A stretch of 15,163 bases of DNA from Nitrososphaerales archaeon TH1177 (GCA_014523515.1 JAATVJ010000087.1:1-15163), one strand, 5' to 3'; positions 1 to 6,951 are shown, counted from the first letter of the stretch. Translations and numbers: made by a program. Notes: generated by a model not told the origin, from the letters alone.

Positions 1-102
1 ATATTGAGCTGTTGAACTTTGTATAATACTTAATATGATTAGTAAAGATATTGATAGAATCCCTAGAACTAGTATGCTATTGTTCTTTTTCGTTTCTCTC
101 AA
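1..102 (-). CDS. N-terminus of a secreted or membrane-anchored protein (partial, runs off window)
   Basis: The minus strand is open from an in-frame stop (118-120) to the window edge. The only plausible start is TTG at 102. The 34 visible residues have the layout of an export signal: a charged start (MRETKKNN), a hydrophobic core of about 18 residues rich in Ile, Leu and Ser (residues 9-27), then a polar QSSTAQY stretch resembling a cleavage site after Ala. A T-rich box on the minus strand at about 131-138 lies near the expected promoter distance. The gene diverges from pncB. The mature part is outside the window, so no function can be given; such signals are common on archaeal cell-surface and copper proteins. 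Seen: signal-like sequence. Inferred: that it is a gene. A chance open frame of this length is possible, but the ordered charged/hydrophobic/polar layout argues against it. Confidence 0.55.
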   Translation of the reverse strand, partial: MRETKKNNSILVLGILSISLLIILSIIQSSTAQY

Positions 103-561
103 TTTTCTTATTTGTATTTATTATTTTGATTCTTAAAAACATTTGCATTAATAGTTTTAATGGTGTATAATTAAGTCAAATAAAAGTAAAATAAGTTGTT
201 TTGTAAAGAAAATTCTATTTTAAGATAGAAATAAAGTTTTTTTATTATACAAATCTTGTTTGATAATATACCAATTAGCCTATATTTTCTAATCAGATTT
301 ACTTTTAATATGATAAACAGGAAAAAATATTTGATATCGTGTTTAATATATAGTTTTAAACTACTTTAAAGTATTCCAACAGCGATTTGATTAAAAAATA
401 TATGCTAAATGGTATAATAACATAATAAAGAAGTATTATTAATATAAATATATCAACAATAGTTAGAAATCTTCTAAAAAGAAGGATTATTATTTGAATT
501 TTCAATTTTTTTCCAAAATATTTTAATTGTTTAATATATTTTATACCATAGTATAAATAAA
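103..561. other. A/T-rich divergent intergenic region
   Basis: About 460 bases between the divergent partial secreted-protein gene and pncB. I see only A/T-rich sequence, a tiny CTTC/GAAG hairpin (471-484) followed by T-rich DNA, and the pncB promoter at its right end. The ATG-started frames inside it are 20 codons or shorter and are not convincing. Confidence 0.5.
530..538 (+). promoter_or_regulatory. TATA-like box of pncB
   Basis: TTTAATATA is centred about 27 nt before the ATG at 562. In archaea transcription starts about 25 nt after the TATA centre, so the transcript would begin almost at the start codon. No Shine-Dalgarno sequence is visible, which fits a leaderless mRNA. Confidence 0.45.
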
Positions 562-1938
562 ATGTCAGAATTAGACCAATTTTACAATAATTCTTCTTTG
601 AGTACTGACTTTTATGAATTAACTATGGCGTCTGCATATTTTTCTTCACATCAAACTGATAAATTAGCTATATTTGAAATGTATGTAAGAAGGCTTCCAA
701 AGAATAGAAACTATCTGGTCGTTGCAGGATTGAAACATGTTATCGATTTTCTTTTAAATCTAAAATTTAAAACTGAACATATTAACTTTTTAAAAACTCA
801 TGATATATTCAAACGATCAGAAGAAAAATTTTTTGACTACCTTTTAAATTTCAAGTTTACTGGTAATCTATGGGCAGTTCCAGAGGGATCTATAATTTTT
901 GCCAATGAACCAATAATACGAATAGAAGCACCAATTATTGAGGCACAAATAGTTGAGACTTTTATTTTATCGGTAGTAAATTTTCAAACTCTAATTGCAT
1001 CAAAGGCTTCGCGAATAGTTAATGCTTCTTGTGGTACTCCTGTAATCGAATTTGGTTTTAGAAGAGCACATGGGCCGCTAGCCGCATTATTAGCCAGTAG
1101 ATCAAGTTTCATTGCTGGATGTTTGGGAACATCCAATACATTAGCATCATATGAATTTGGAATTCCAAGCAATGGAACGATGGCTCATTCATTTATAATG
1201 AGCTTTGAAGATGAAGAATCAGCATTCAAAGAATTTATAAAAATATTTCCAGATGGATTTCTACTAGTAGACACATATGATAGTATCAAAGCAGTAAAAA
1301 AGATAATTCAAAATAAAATAAAATGTAAAGGATTAAGATTAGATAGTGGCGATCTTGTGAAATTAAGTAAAGATATAAGAAAATTACTTGATGATGAAGG
1401 ATATTATTCAACTAAGATTATGGCAAGTGGCGATTTAAATGAATATATAATAACTGATCTGAAAAATAAAAAAGCTCCAATTGATTTTTTTGGAGTAGGA
1501 ACAGAATTAACAACTTCAAGAGATGAACCCGTTTTAAATGGCATTTACAAGTTAGTAGCTATTAAACAATATTCTAAAACTAAAAACAAATATGAAATAT
1601 TCTATAAAATGAAAACCTCCATTAATAAAATTTCTTATCCTGGCCCCAAACAAGTTTTTAGGTTTGAAAAAAATAATCATATTATTAAAGACATAATTGC
1701 CTTAGAAGATGAGAAAATAGATAATGCAACTCCACTTTTGTTTCAATATCTAAAAGACGGCAAATTAATACAAAAATTGCCAACTTTATTTGAGATTAGA
1801 AAATATCATCAAAAACAAATAGCATTACTGTCAGAAAGATTTAAAAAAATAAGCAATGAAAAAGTGGAATATCCAGTTTTCTTAAGCAAAAAACTAAAGA
1901 AGATAATGAAGGAATTACAGAAGAATGAATCTACTTAA
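562..1938 (+). CDS. pncB: Nicotinate phosphoribosyltransferase
   Basis: Makes nicotinate mononucleotide from nicotinate and phosphoribosyl pyrophosphate with ATP hydrolysis (Preiss-Handler NAD salvage, cytosolic). The 458-residue length is normal for the family. Visible motifs are the N-terminal TDFYELTMA (15-23), EFGFRRAHGP (163-172), LGTSNTLASYEFGIP (188-202), NGTMAHS (204-210) with His209 at the place of the histidine phosphorylated in bacterial enzymes, VDTYDS (236-241), GLRLDSGDL (257-265), ASGDLNE (288-294) and GVGTELTTSRDEP (311-323). These line the phosphoribosyl and nicotinate sites of the TIM-barrel fold. The tail after residue 400 is Lys-rich and less conserved. The ATG is preceded by a suitably spaced TATA box. 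The nicotinamidase gene follows after 63 nt on the same strand, which makes the nicotinate (rather than nicotinamide) assignment very likely. Confidence 0.95.
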   Translation: MSELDQFYNNSSLSTDFYELTMASAYFSSHQTDKLAIFEMYVRRLPKNRNYLVVAGLKHVIDFLLNLKFKTEHINFLKTHDIFKRSEEKFFDYLLNFKFTGNLWAVPEGSIIFANEPIIRIEAPIIEAQIVETFILSVVNFQTLIASKASRIVNASCGTPVIEFGFRRAHGPLAALLASRSSFIAGCLGTSNTLASYEFGIPSNGTMAHSFIMSFEDEESAFKEFIKIFPDGFLLVDTYDSIKAVKKIIQNKIKCKGLRLDSGDLVKLSKDIRKLLDDEGYYSTKIMASGDLNEYIITDLKNKKAPIDFFGVGTELTTSRDEPVLNGIYKLVAIKQYSKTKNKYEIFYKMKTSINKISYPGPKQVFRFEKNNHIIKDIIALEDEKIDNATPLLFQYLKDGKLIQKLPTLFEIRKYHQKQIALLSERFKKISNEKVEYPVFLSKKLKKIMKELQKNEST

Positions 1939-1958
1939 GCTAGGAAGAATACCGATCG

Positions 1959-1966
1959 TATAAATA
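1959..1966 (+). promoter_or_regulatory. Possible internal promoter for pncA
   Basis: TATAAATA is a strong TATA match in the 63-nt gap between pncB and pncA. It predicts a start near 1988, about 14 nt before the ATG. The short leader would carry AGTGAG (1990-1995), a weak Shine-Dalgarno-like stretch ending 6 nt before the ATG. pncA may therefore be transcribed alone as well as with pncB. Confidence 0.4.
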
Positions 1967-2001
1967 GAAAATCCACCATTATTATCAATAGTGAGAGATT
2001 T

Positions 2002-2571
2002 ATGAATAACAGATATGCTATTTTGGTAATAGATATGTTAAATGATTTTATTAATGGAAAATTACGACTAGAAGGAGTTGAAAAAATTGTACCAAATATT
2101 CAAAAGTTACTTGATTTTGCTAGACACCATAATATTCCAATAATATATTGCAATGATTCGCATCTTCCAGAAGATAAAGAATTAAAAATATGGGGAAAAC
2201 ATGCAATGAAAGGAACTAGGGGAGCACAAGTCATTAAAGAATTAAAGCCTATGCCAAATGATCATGTAATAACAAAGAATACTTACAGTGCATTTTTTAA
2301 TACGAAATTAAAAGATTTGTTACAATCTTTTTATCAAGGACAAGGTGCAAATTCTCTTATAGTAACAGGTATTCATACAGATATTTGCGTTAAGCATACT
2401 ATATACGATGCTTTTGTAAACGGTTATGATATAACAATTGCGGAAGATGGAGTAAAGGCACTTCCATTAGTAGATAAAAGAATATTAAAATACATGAAAG
2501 AAAAATATGCTATTGAAGTCAAAAAAATCAAAGACATCGTACGTCAAACTTTACAATTTACAGTGCATTAA
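2002..2571 (+). CDS. pncA: Nicotinamidase (isochorismatase-like hydrolase)
   Basis: Deamidates nicotinamide to nicotinate and ammonia, feeding PncB next door. The 189-residue length matches the single-domain family. The catalytic triad is visible: Asp11 in VIDMLNDF, Lys92 in ITKNTYSAF and Cys129 in VTGIHTDICVKHT. The metal site is Asp52 and His54 (CNDSHLPED) plus His67 (WGKHAMKGT). The pattern and spacing match archaeal nicotinamidases, where D-K-C and D-H-H residues are defined. The TYSAF and TDICV motifs favour nicotinamidase over other isochorismatase-fold enzymes. The ATG at 2002 is the first start and sits just after a short purine-rich leader. Pairing with pncB gives a complete two-step salvage route. 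Another amidase of this fold is the only realistic alternative. Confidence 0.92.
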   Translation: MNNRYAILVIDMLNDFINGKLRLEGVEKIVPNIQKLLDFARHHNIPIIYCNDSHLPEDKELKIWGKHAMKGTRGAQVIKELKPMPNDHVITKNTYSAFFNTKLKDLLQSFYQGQGANSLIVTGIHTDICVKHTIYDAFVNGYDITIAEDGVKALPLVDKRILKYMKEKYAIEVKKIKDIVRQTLQFTVH

Positions 2572-2632
2572 TCGCTATAAATAAAAATTGTTTGTTAACA
2601 TATCTATTTCTAGTTTAAAAAATATTCAAAAT

Positions 2633-2655
2633 ACAGGAATTATATATGTTCCTGT
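2633..2655 (-). terminator. Hairpin terminator in the pncA/stress-protein convergent gap
   Basis: ACAGGAA and TTCCTGT form a perfect 7-bp stem with a 9-nt loop. It is the most stable dyad in an otherwise A/T-rich gap between two converging genes. On the minus strand it is followed by T-rich DNA including a run of six T, as expected for ending the stress-protein transcript. It could also act on the pncA transcript. Confidence 0.45.
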
Positions 2656-2765
2656 CATTGAGGATATTTATACTTCATCACATAACACATTTCTTTATAA
2701 TATGACCTTAAAAAAGAAGACAAAAAATACAAATTATTTATCTAATGTTGATTAAATATAATATT

Positions 2766-3224
2766 TTATCTTACAACTAAAACAGGACAATGTGCATATG
2801 TAACTACACCAGATGCAGTACTTCCTAATAATAGTTTTTTAACTCCAGTTCTACCTCGAGTTCCAATGACTATTAGATCTATATTTTCTCGTTCTGAATA
2901 TTCAATTATTTCTTTAACAATCGATTCTTCAGCAATTACCACATCTGTTTTGAATTCTACATCAATTTTTTCTCTCACCTCTTCAAACCATTTTTGTGCT
3001 TCGATGTATGCAAATTGAAGAACTTGATCGAATGGAGAATTCATCTCATAATCTTTTTTACTCATAAAGAAGTCATATCTTATCGAAGAAGGTACAATGT
3101 GTAATGCTATTAATTTAGAATTAAATCTTTTCACTATCTGAACAGCATATTTTAATGTTCTTATGGAGAATTCCGAACCATCTACCGGAACAAGTATATT
3201 TTTAAAATTGACATTGTAAGACAA
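2766..3224 (-). CDS. Universal stress protein, ATP-binding UspA type
   Basis: A 152-residue single-domain USP, usually a cytosolic dimer that binds ATP and helps survival under stress; the precise partner is not predictable. The first strand KNILVPVDGSE (8-18) carries the conserved Asp of the nucleotide site. The C-terminal GTRGRTGVKKLLLGSTA stretch followed by CPVLVVR fits the ATP-binding G-2x-G-9x-G-(S/T) motif, so this is likely an ATP-binding member. The start is TTG at 3224: no ATG or GTG lies between the in-frame stop at 3234-3236 and the conserved first strand. A TATA-like stretch about 26 nt upstream supports leaderless initiation there. It stands alone, converging on pncA and diverging from the carboxyltransferase gene. 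Confidence 0.92.
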   Translation of the reverse strand: MSYNVNFKNILVPVDGSEFSIRTLKYAVQIVKRFNSKLIALHIVPSSIRYDFFMSKKDYEMNSPFDQVLQFAYIEAQKWFEEVREKIDVEFKTDVVIAEESIVKEIIEYSERENIDLIVIGTRGRTGVKKLLLGSTASGVVTYAHCPVLVVR

Positions 3225-3241
3225 TACAAATAATTAAGAAT

Positions 3242-3257
3242 TATTAATTAATATATT
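3242..3257 (-). promoter_or_regulatory. TATA-like region of the stress-protein gene
   Basis: On the minus strand this reads AATATATTAATTAATA and is centred about 26 nt before the TTG start. The spacing fits a leaderless transcript and supports the unusual start codon. The region is so A/T-rich that the exact box cannot be fixed. Confidence 0.35.
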
Positions 3258-3635
3258 GTTATTTATTATATTCACAGGAAAAAAATTTAATTTATTAAAA
3301 TAATGTATTACTAATAAGAATTAACAACTATAAAATAAATAATTTTATTATTATTATTATACCTCTTGTTACATAAATAATTTTTTTAAGAGTGCATAAT
3401 TATATTATCTTATTTCTTGATTTTACATAGCAAGAACTTAATTCAAAAGATAATCAAAAATTTTTTATTATTTTTTCAAAAAGAATTTTAAATCTTTAAT
3501 ATTGTTAAAATATTAAACAATAATTACAATAATGATATGATGATTTAGTACCTATATTTTATGAGTGTACTTTTAGCTAAGTATATTGAGCAAATTTACA
3601 GATAGTTATACAAATAAGGACAAAAGTCAAAAATT

Positions 3636-3681
3636 ACCTTAAAAAAGATTTTTAAAGATAACCTTAAGTTGTTTTAAAGGT
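3636..3681 (+). promoter_or_regulatory. Repeated ACCTTA elements upstream of the carboxyltransferase gene
   Basis: ACCTTA occurs at 3636-3641 and again exactly 25 bases later at 3661-3666. A near-inverted copy (TAAAGGT, 3675-3681) follows. The cluster lies about 45-90 bases upstream of the presumed TATA box at 3723-3730, a usual place for archaeal activator sites. No known regulator is assigned; chance is not excluded. Confidence 0.25.
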
Positions 3682-3721
3682 CAATATTAATTTTGAATTA
3701 TTAAATTTATCTTGAACCAAT

Positions 3722-3730
3722 CTTTTTATC
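3722..3730 (+). promoter_or_regulatory. TATA-like box of the carboxyltransferase gene
   Basis: CTTTTTATC is centred about 26 nt before the ATG at 3752, consistent with leaderless transcription. A second T/A-rich stretch at 3733-3743 is too close to the start to be the main box. Confidence 0.35.
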
Positions 3731-3751
3731 ATTTTAAATTTATTCTATCTT

Positions 3752-5287
3752 ATGGATTTTCAAGAATTTAAGAACAAAAAGGAAGAACATCTTGTTGGGG
3801 GAGGAATAGAAAAGCAGAAACAACGTAAACAAAAAGGAAAAATGAATGCATGTGAAAGAATGTATTCTCTATTTGACTCTAAATCATTCGTAGAATTAGA
3901 TCCTTTTGTAACTCATGAATGTTTTGACTTTGGGATGGAAAGGAAAAAGATTCTAGGAGATGGAGTCGTTACAGGATATGGATTAATTAATAGTCGATTG
4001 GCTTATGCTTTTTCTCATGATTTCACTGTATTTGGTGGTTCATTAAGTTTGCCATTTGCTCATAAAGTATGTAAAATCATGGATCTAGCATTAAAACAAG
4101 GAGTACCAATAATAGGAATAAATGACTCTGGTGGAGCTCGTATACAAGAAGGCATTGCAAGTCTTGCAGGATATGCCGAAATTTTTCATAGAAATGTCAA
4201 AGCTTCTGGAGTTGTTCCCCAAATATCTTTAATTATGGGTCCATGTGCAGGTGGCGCTGTTTATTCTCCTGCAATAACAGATTTTATAATAATGACTAAA
4301 TCTTCATTTATGTTTGTCACTGGACCTGAAGTTGTAAAAGAGGTAACTAAAGAAAATGTAAGTTTCAATGATTTAGGTGGAGCACAAATTCACAATGAAA
4401 AGAGTGGCGTTGCACATTTTGTAGCAGAAGATGAACAAGAATGTTTTAGAATACTACATACACTTTTATCATTTATTCCTTCCAACAACTTAGAAATTCC
4501 TCCCAGAATAGATACTAAAGATGATCCTCTGAGAGAAAATGATGAACTGAATTTTTTTCTTCCATCCAGTCACACTAAACCATATGATATGGAATCACTT
4601 ATTCGAAAAGTTATAGATAATGGTGATTTCCTAGAAGTCCAAAAATATTGGGCAAGAAATATAATAATAGGTTTTGCAAGACTAGATGGAAATTCAATAG
4701 GGATAGTAGCTAATAATCCTGAAGTACTAGCAGGAGTTTTAGATATCAATTCCTGTGACAAGGCAACTAGATTTGTAAGATTCTGTGATTGTTTTAATAT
4801 TCCATTAGTTGCATTAGTAGATGTGCCTGGCTTTCTCCCTGGCACCGATCAGGAATGGGGCGGCATTATTAGACACGGAGCAAAACTTCTTTATGCATTT
4901 TCAGAGGCAACTGTACCCAAACTCACTGTAATTATCAGGAAAGCATACGGTGGTGCCTATTGTGTAATGAATAGCAAGCATATAGGAGCTGACTATAATT
5001 TTGCATGGCCTAGCGCAGAAATTGCAGTTATGGGACCTGAAGGTGCATGTAATATAATATTCAAAACTGAAATTGCTAATTCCTCAAAACCTAATGAAAA
5101 AAAGGTAGAATTAGTGGAACAATATAGAGCAAAATTCTCAAATCCTTACATTGCAGCTTCAAAAGGATATATAGATGATGTTATAGAACCAATAGAGACA
5201 AGAAAGAGATTAATTTCTGCTCTTCATTCTATATATAGAAAAAGAGAAGAAGGTCCAAGAAGAAAACATGGCAATATTCCCATGTAG
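3752..5287 (+). CDS. pccB: Acetyl-CoA/propionyl-CoA carboxylase, carboxyltransferase subunit
   Basis: Transfers the carboxyl group from carboxybiotin to acetyl-CoA or propionyl-CoA. In ammonia-oxidising archaea this enzyme serves the 3-hydroxypropionate/4-hydroxybutyrate cycle, since archaea do not need malonyl-CoA for fatty acid membranes. At 511 residues it is full length with two crotonase-fold halves. N-terminal half: GINDSGGARIQEG (122-134) and MGPCAGGAVYSPA (162-174), whose Gly pair forms an oxyanion hole. C-terminal half: DVPGFLPGTDQEW (357-369) and RKAYGGAYCVM (396-406), supplying the second oxyanion hole. The end reads RKHGNIPM, close to the usual RKHGNIPL. Cys404 occupies the position that is Asp in Streptomyces propionyl-CoA carboxylase and known to influence acyl-chain choice, so dual specificity is likely. 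Its partner subunits start about 2.3 kb downstream on the same strand, beyond two opposed genes. Confidence 0.95.
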   Translation: MDFQEFKNKKEEHLVGGGIEKQKQRKQKGKMNACERMYSLFDSKSFVELDPFVTHECFDFGMERKKILGDGVVTGYGLINSRLAYAFSHDFTVFGGSLSLPFAHKVCKIMDLALKQGVPIIGINDSGGARIQEGIASLAGYAEIFHRNVKASGVVPQISLIMGPCAGGAVYSPAITDFIIMTKSSFMFVTGPEVVKEVTKENVSFNDLGGAQIHNEKSGVAHFVAEDEQECFRILHTLLSFIPSNNLEIPPRIDTKDDPLRENDELNFFLPSSHTKPYDMESLIRKVIDNGDFLEVQKYWARNIIIGFARLDGNSIGIVANNPEVLAGVLDINSCDKATRFVRFCDCFNIPLVALVDVPGFLPGTDQEWGGIIRHGAKLLYAFSEATVPKLTVIIRKAYGGAYCVMNSKHIGADYNFAWPSAEIAVMGPEGACNIIFKTEIANSSKPNEKKVELVEQYRAKFSNPYIAASKGYIDDVIEPIETRKRLISALHSIYRKREEGPRRKHGNIPM

Positions 5288-5291
5288 CTTT

Positions 5292-5335
5292 AATCTTTTT
5301 CTTAATTTTAATAAAATGGCAAAATTATCAATTTT
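5292..5335. terminator. Candidate bidirectional terminator
   Basis: The 91-base gap between the converging carboxyltransferase and response regulator genes holds a T-rich tract (CTTTTTCTTAATTTT, from about 5295) followed by an AAAATT-ATC-AATTTT dyad at 5321-5335. T-rich tracts are sufficient for termination in many archaea. Support is positional and compositional only. Confidence 0.35.
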
Positions 5336-5378
5336 ATATAGTATTATTAATATTCTGATAGAATCTTTAAGGTTTTTT

Positions 5379-5750
5379 CTAATTACTAAAATATAGTTGA
5401 GGGGAAGATACAGTTTCATTGACAATTTTAAGAAATTCGAGTATCGAGGTAGGTTTTCTAATGAATCTGAATTGAGGAATGCATTTTAATTCTTGGCAGC
5501 ACGATGTGATAATTACTTTTAAACTTTGATTAATTTCTAAAAGTTTCATGGCCAATAATAGACCATTCATTTGTGGCATTTGATAATCCGTAATTAGTAA
5601 TGAGTAGTTACCTGGATTTTCCTTAATATGCTCATAAGCTAAAATTGGGTCAGTGAAACTACAAACATCATAGTCACTTGTCTTTAAAGCCTCACTAAAT
5701 AAATCTGCCAAATCTGATTCATCATCCACGACTGCTATGGACTTGAGCAT
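5379..5750 (-). CDS. Stand-alone response regulator receiver domain
   Basis: A 123-residue CheY-like receiver with no output domain. Key residues are the acidic pocket Asp9/Asp10 (IAVVDDESD), phospho-acceptor Asp55 (LLITDYQMPQMNG), the switch hydroxyl residue Ser83 or Thr82 (VIITSC) and the conserved Lys99 in RKP. All are intact, so it should accept phosphate from a histidine kinase. No kinase lies in the window. Single-domain receivers are common in soil ammonia oxidisers; their outputs are mostly unknown. The ATG at 5750 places the first strand correctly. The gene is convergent with the carboxyltransferase gene and on the same strand as the ribbon-helix-helix gene upstream, but the 575-base gap argues against a shared transcript. 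Palindromes lie just upstream. Confidence 0.9.
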   Translation of the reverse strand: MLKSIAVVDDESDLADLFSEALKTSDYDVCSFTDPILAYEHIKENPGNYSLLITDYQMPQMNGLLLAMKLLEINQSLKVIITSCCQELKCIPQFRFIRKPTSILEFLKIVNETVSSPQLYFSN

Positions 5751-5758
5751 AAGTAATT

Positions 5759-5770
5759 GATTATATAATC
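5759..5770. repeat. Perfect 12-bp palindrome before the response regulator
   Basis: GATTATATAATC equals its reverse complement and lies 9-20 nt before the ATG. It contains a TATA-like core but is too close to the start to act as a normal TATA box for it, so it could be an operator or an A/T-rich coincidence. Confidence 0.35.
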
Positions 5771-5790
5771 TTTTTACTTAAAAATAACAT

Positions 5791-5819
5791 GTGTACACTG
5801 CACCACTGTGCAATCACAC
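5791..5819. promoter_or_regulatory. Compound palindromic element upstream of the response regulator
   Basis: An island of unusual base composition holds GTGTACAC (5791-5798, perfect palindrome), then TGCAC-CACT-GTGCA (5799-5812, perfect 5-bp arms), then ACAC (5816-5819), which can pair with the first GTGT. It sits 41-69 nt before the response regulator ATG, just beyond a plausible TATA region at 5772-5785, a place where archaeal activators or repressors bind. The regulator is unknown. Confidence 0.4.
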
Positions 5820-6114
5820 TGGATTTGTTATAGTATTATAGTTAATTTAGACTTATTGTATTGAATCTGAGTAAGAATAATAGAAATATTCTATCCTCTA
5901 TATTACATAATTATTTATCTATAATATAAAATAATATTATATGATGTACTACAAAAAGATGATATAGATGCAAAAAAAGAGTCATAATCTTTTCCAATTG
6001 ATTAATTCGTGTAACTGAAGCAAATAACTCAATCTATCAAGACAGCATAAACAAGTAATAGATGAATATATGTATTAAATTAATAATAATAATGGTATTT
6101 AACATTACAAAAAT

Positions 6115-6177
6115 ATGAATATAAAATCTTTGGACGAACCTCAGCAAATACTGAAAAAAAGAGACACTAAATACTAA
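6115..6177 (+). CDS. Possible small ORF, 20 residues
   Basis: ATG at 6115 opens a frame encoding MNIKSLDEPQQILKKRDTKY before TAA. It is hydrophilic with coding-like residue use, and its DNA is richer in G/C than the surrounding intergenic sequence. No Shine-Dalgarno sequence or clear promoter is visible. An ORF this short is expected by chance, so it is only a candidate. Confidence 0.15.
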   Translation: MNIKSLDEPQQILKKRDTKY

Positions 6178-6325
6178 TATTAAGATTTATAAAATTATTG
6201 TAATAAAATAATTGATTTATTGTTCAAAGTATTAAGAAAAATTTGGGAGAACATAACATATTTAGAATATTAGAAATCTTGAGTCATTAGTTTCACGATA
6301 TATATTAATATTTGAGTGAGTTATT

Positions 6326-6922
6326 CTAAATGTAGACTTCTGCAATAACACAATTTTCAGTTGTATAAAATTTAGCTTCAATATGTGCAATATTATAAAA
6401 AATAAGAGTTAAAAGTTCCTTTGCAAAAAGTGACCAATATTCTCCTAAATCATGTTGTATCATAAAAATATGCTTTCTTCCAGATTCTATCCTATGATCA
6501 GAAGTTATGCCAGAAACTTTCATATATTCTTCCAATACTGAAAGGACAGACCAAAAGTCAAATTTTTTTTTCATAACTATTACACAATCTTTAATGTTAG
6601 AGAATGCGATTTCCGCTGCATATTTTATCAATTTTTCTCTATAGGTTTTAATAGGAATACCATTAGATTCTGCTAATAGCATTGTTTCATGGATCAGCGA
6701 AGATAGTAATATTTTGGGAACAGGTATTAATCCTAGTTTACGTTCGTATTTACCCCATTCAATATATTCTTTTAAAATCTGATTTACAAGAACATTTAAA
6801 GAAGTTTCATTTTGATTAGCCTCACGTTGTAATTCACCAAGTACAAAAGAATCTAATCGAAAAGTTGTACTTTTGCTTTTTTGTGATGAAATGACATTAT
6901 TATTATTATTTAAATTACTCAT
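6326..6922 (-). CDS. Ribbon-helix-helix protein with unrecognised C-terminal domain
   Basis: A 198-residue protein. After an Asn-rich start (residues 4-9), residues 18-56 fit a ribbon-helix-helix DNA-binding fold: a basic beta strand (STTFRLD), a first helix (about 25-36), then SLNVLVNQILKEYIEW as the second helix. The remaining 140 residues are helical and I cannot name them; the region from about 150 carries HIFMIQHDLGEYWSLFAKEL and ends in a strand-like TENCVIAEVYI. I recall this layout (RHH plus a C-terminal domain with a HDxG..WS motif) in soil ammonia oxidisers, but know no function. Likely a transcriptional regulator; a sensory role for the C-terminal domain is guesswork. A TATA-like CTTATACTT lies about 25 nt before the ATG. 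It lies, with the response regulator, between the carboxylase subunit genes. Confidence 0.8.
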   Translation of the reverse strand: MSNLNNNNNVISSQKSKSTTFRLDSFVLGELQREANQNETSLNVLVNQILKEYIEWGKYERKLGLIPVPKILLSSLIHETMLLAESNGIPIKTYREKLIKYAAEIAFSNIKDCVIVMKKKFDFWSVLSVLEEYMKVSGITSDHRIESGRKHIFMIQHDLGEYWSLFAKELLTLIFYNIAHIEAKFYTTENCVIAEVYI

Positions 6923-6942
6923 ATTCCAATATTATGAAATCA

Positions 6943-6951
6943 AGTATAAGT
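6943..6951 (-). promoter_or_regulatory. TATA-like box of the ribbon-helix-helix gene
   Basis: Minus-strand CTTATACTT is centred about 25 nt before the ATG at 6922, the spacing expected for a leaderless archaeal transcript. Confidence 0.35.

Larger units (their letters stand above)
3225..3751. other. Divergent intergenic region before the carboxyltransferase gene
   Basis: About 530 bases of A/T-rich DNA between two divergent genes. It contains a (TTA)n tract near 3345-3360, the ACCTTA repeats listed separately, and promoters at both ends. A 14-codon ORF at 3560 looks like chance. Confidence 0.5.
5751..6325. other. Intergenic region between the two regulatory-type genes
   Basis: About 575 bases of A/T-rich DNA on the upstream side of the response regulator and downstream of the ribbon-helix-helix gene. 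Besides the palindromes there is a short less A/T-rich patch at about 6128-6170 that carries a possible 20-codon ORF. No RNA gene is recognised. Confidence 0.5.

Noticed and set aside
984..1172. Minus-strand ORF opposite pncB
   Set aside because: Lies wholly within conserved pncB motifs on the other strand; its translation has no protein-like features of its own.
4570..4845. Minus-strand ORF opposite the carboxyltransferase gene
   Set aside because: Antisense to conserved carboxyltransferase sequence; no promoter or start context.
5210..5425. Minus-strand ORF across the end of pccB and of the response regulator
   Set aside because: Overlaps the real ends of both genes and has low-complexity composition.
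6128..6155. G/C-richer patch considered as a tRNA fragment (GGTTCG-like on the minus strand)
   Set aside because: No acceptor stem, anticodon arm or complete T arm can be drawn.
6896..6910. (ATT)5 trinucleotide repeat at the start of the ribbon-helix-helix gene as a phase-variation tract
   Set aside because: A three-base unit changes only the Asn count and cannot switch the frame; similar tracts occur elsewhere in the A/T-rich DNA.
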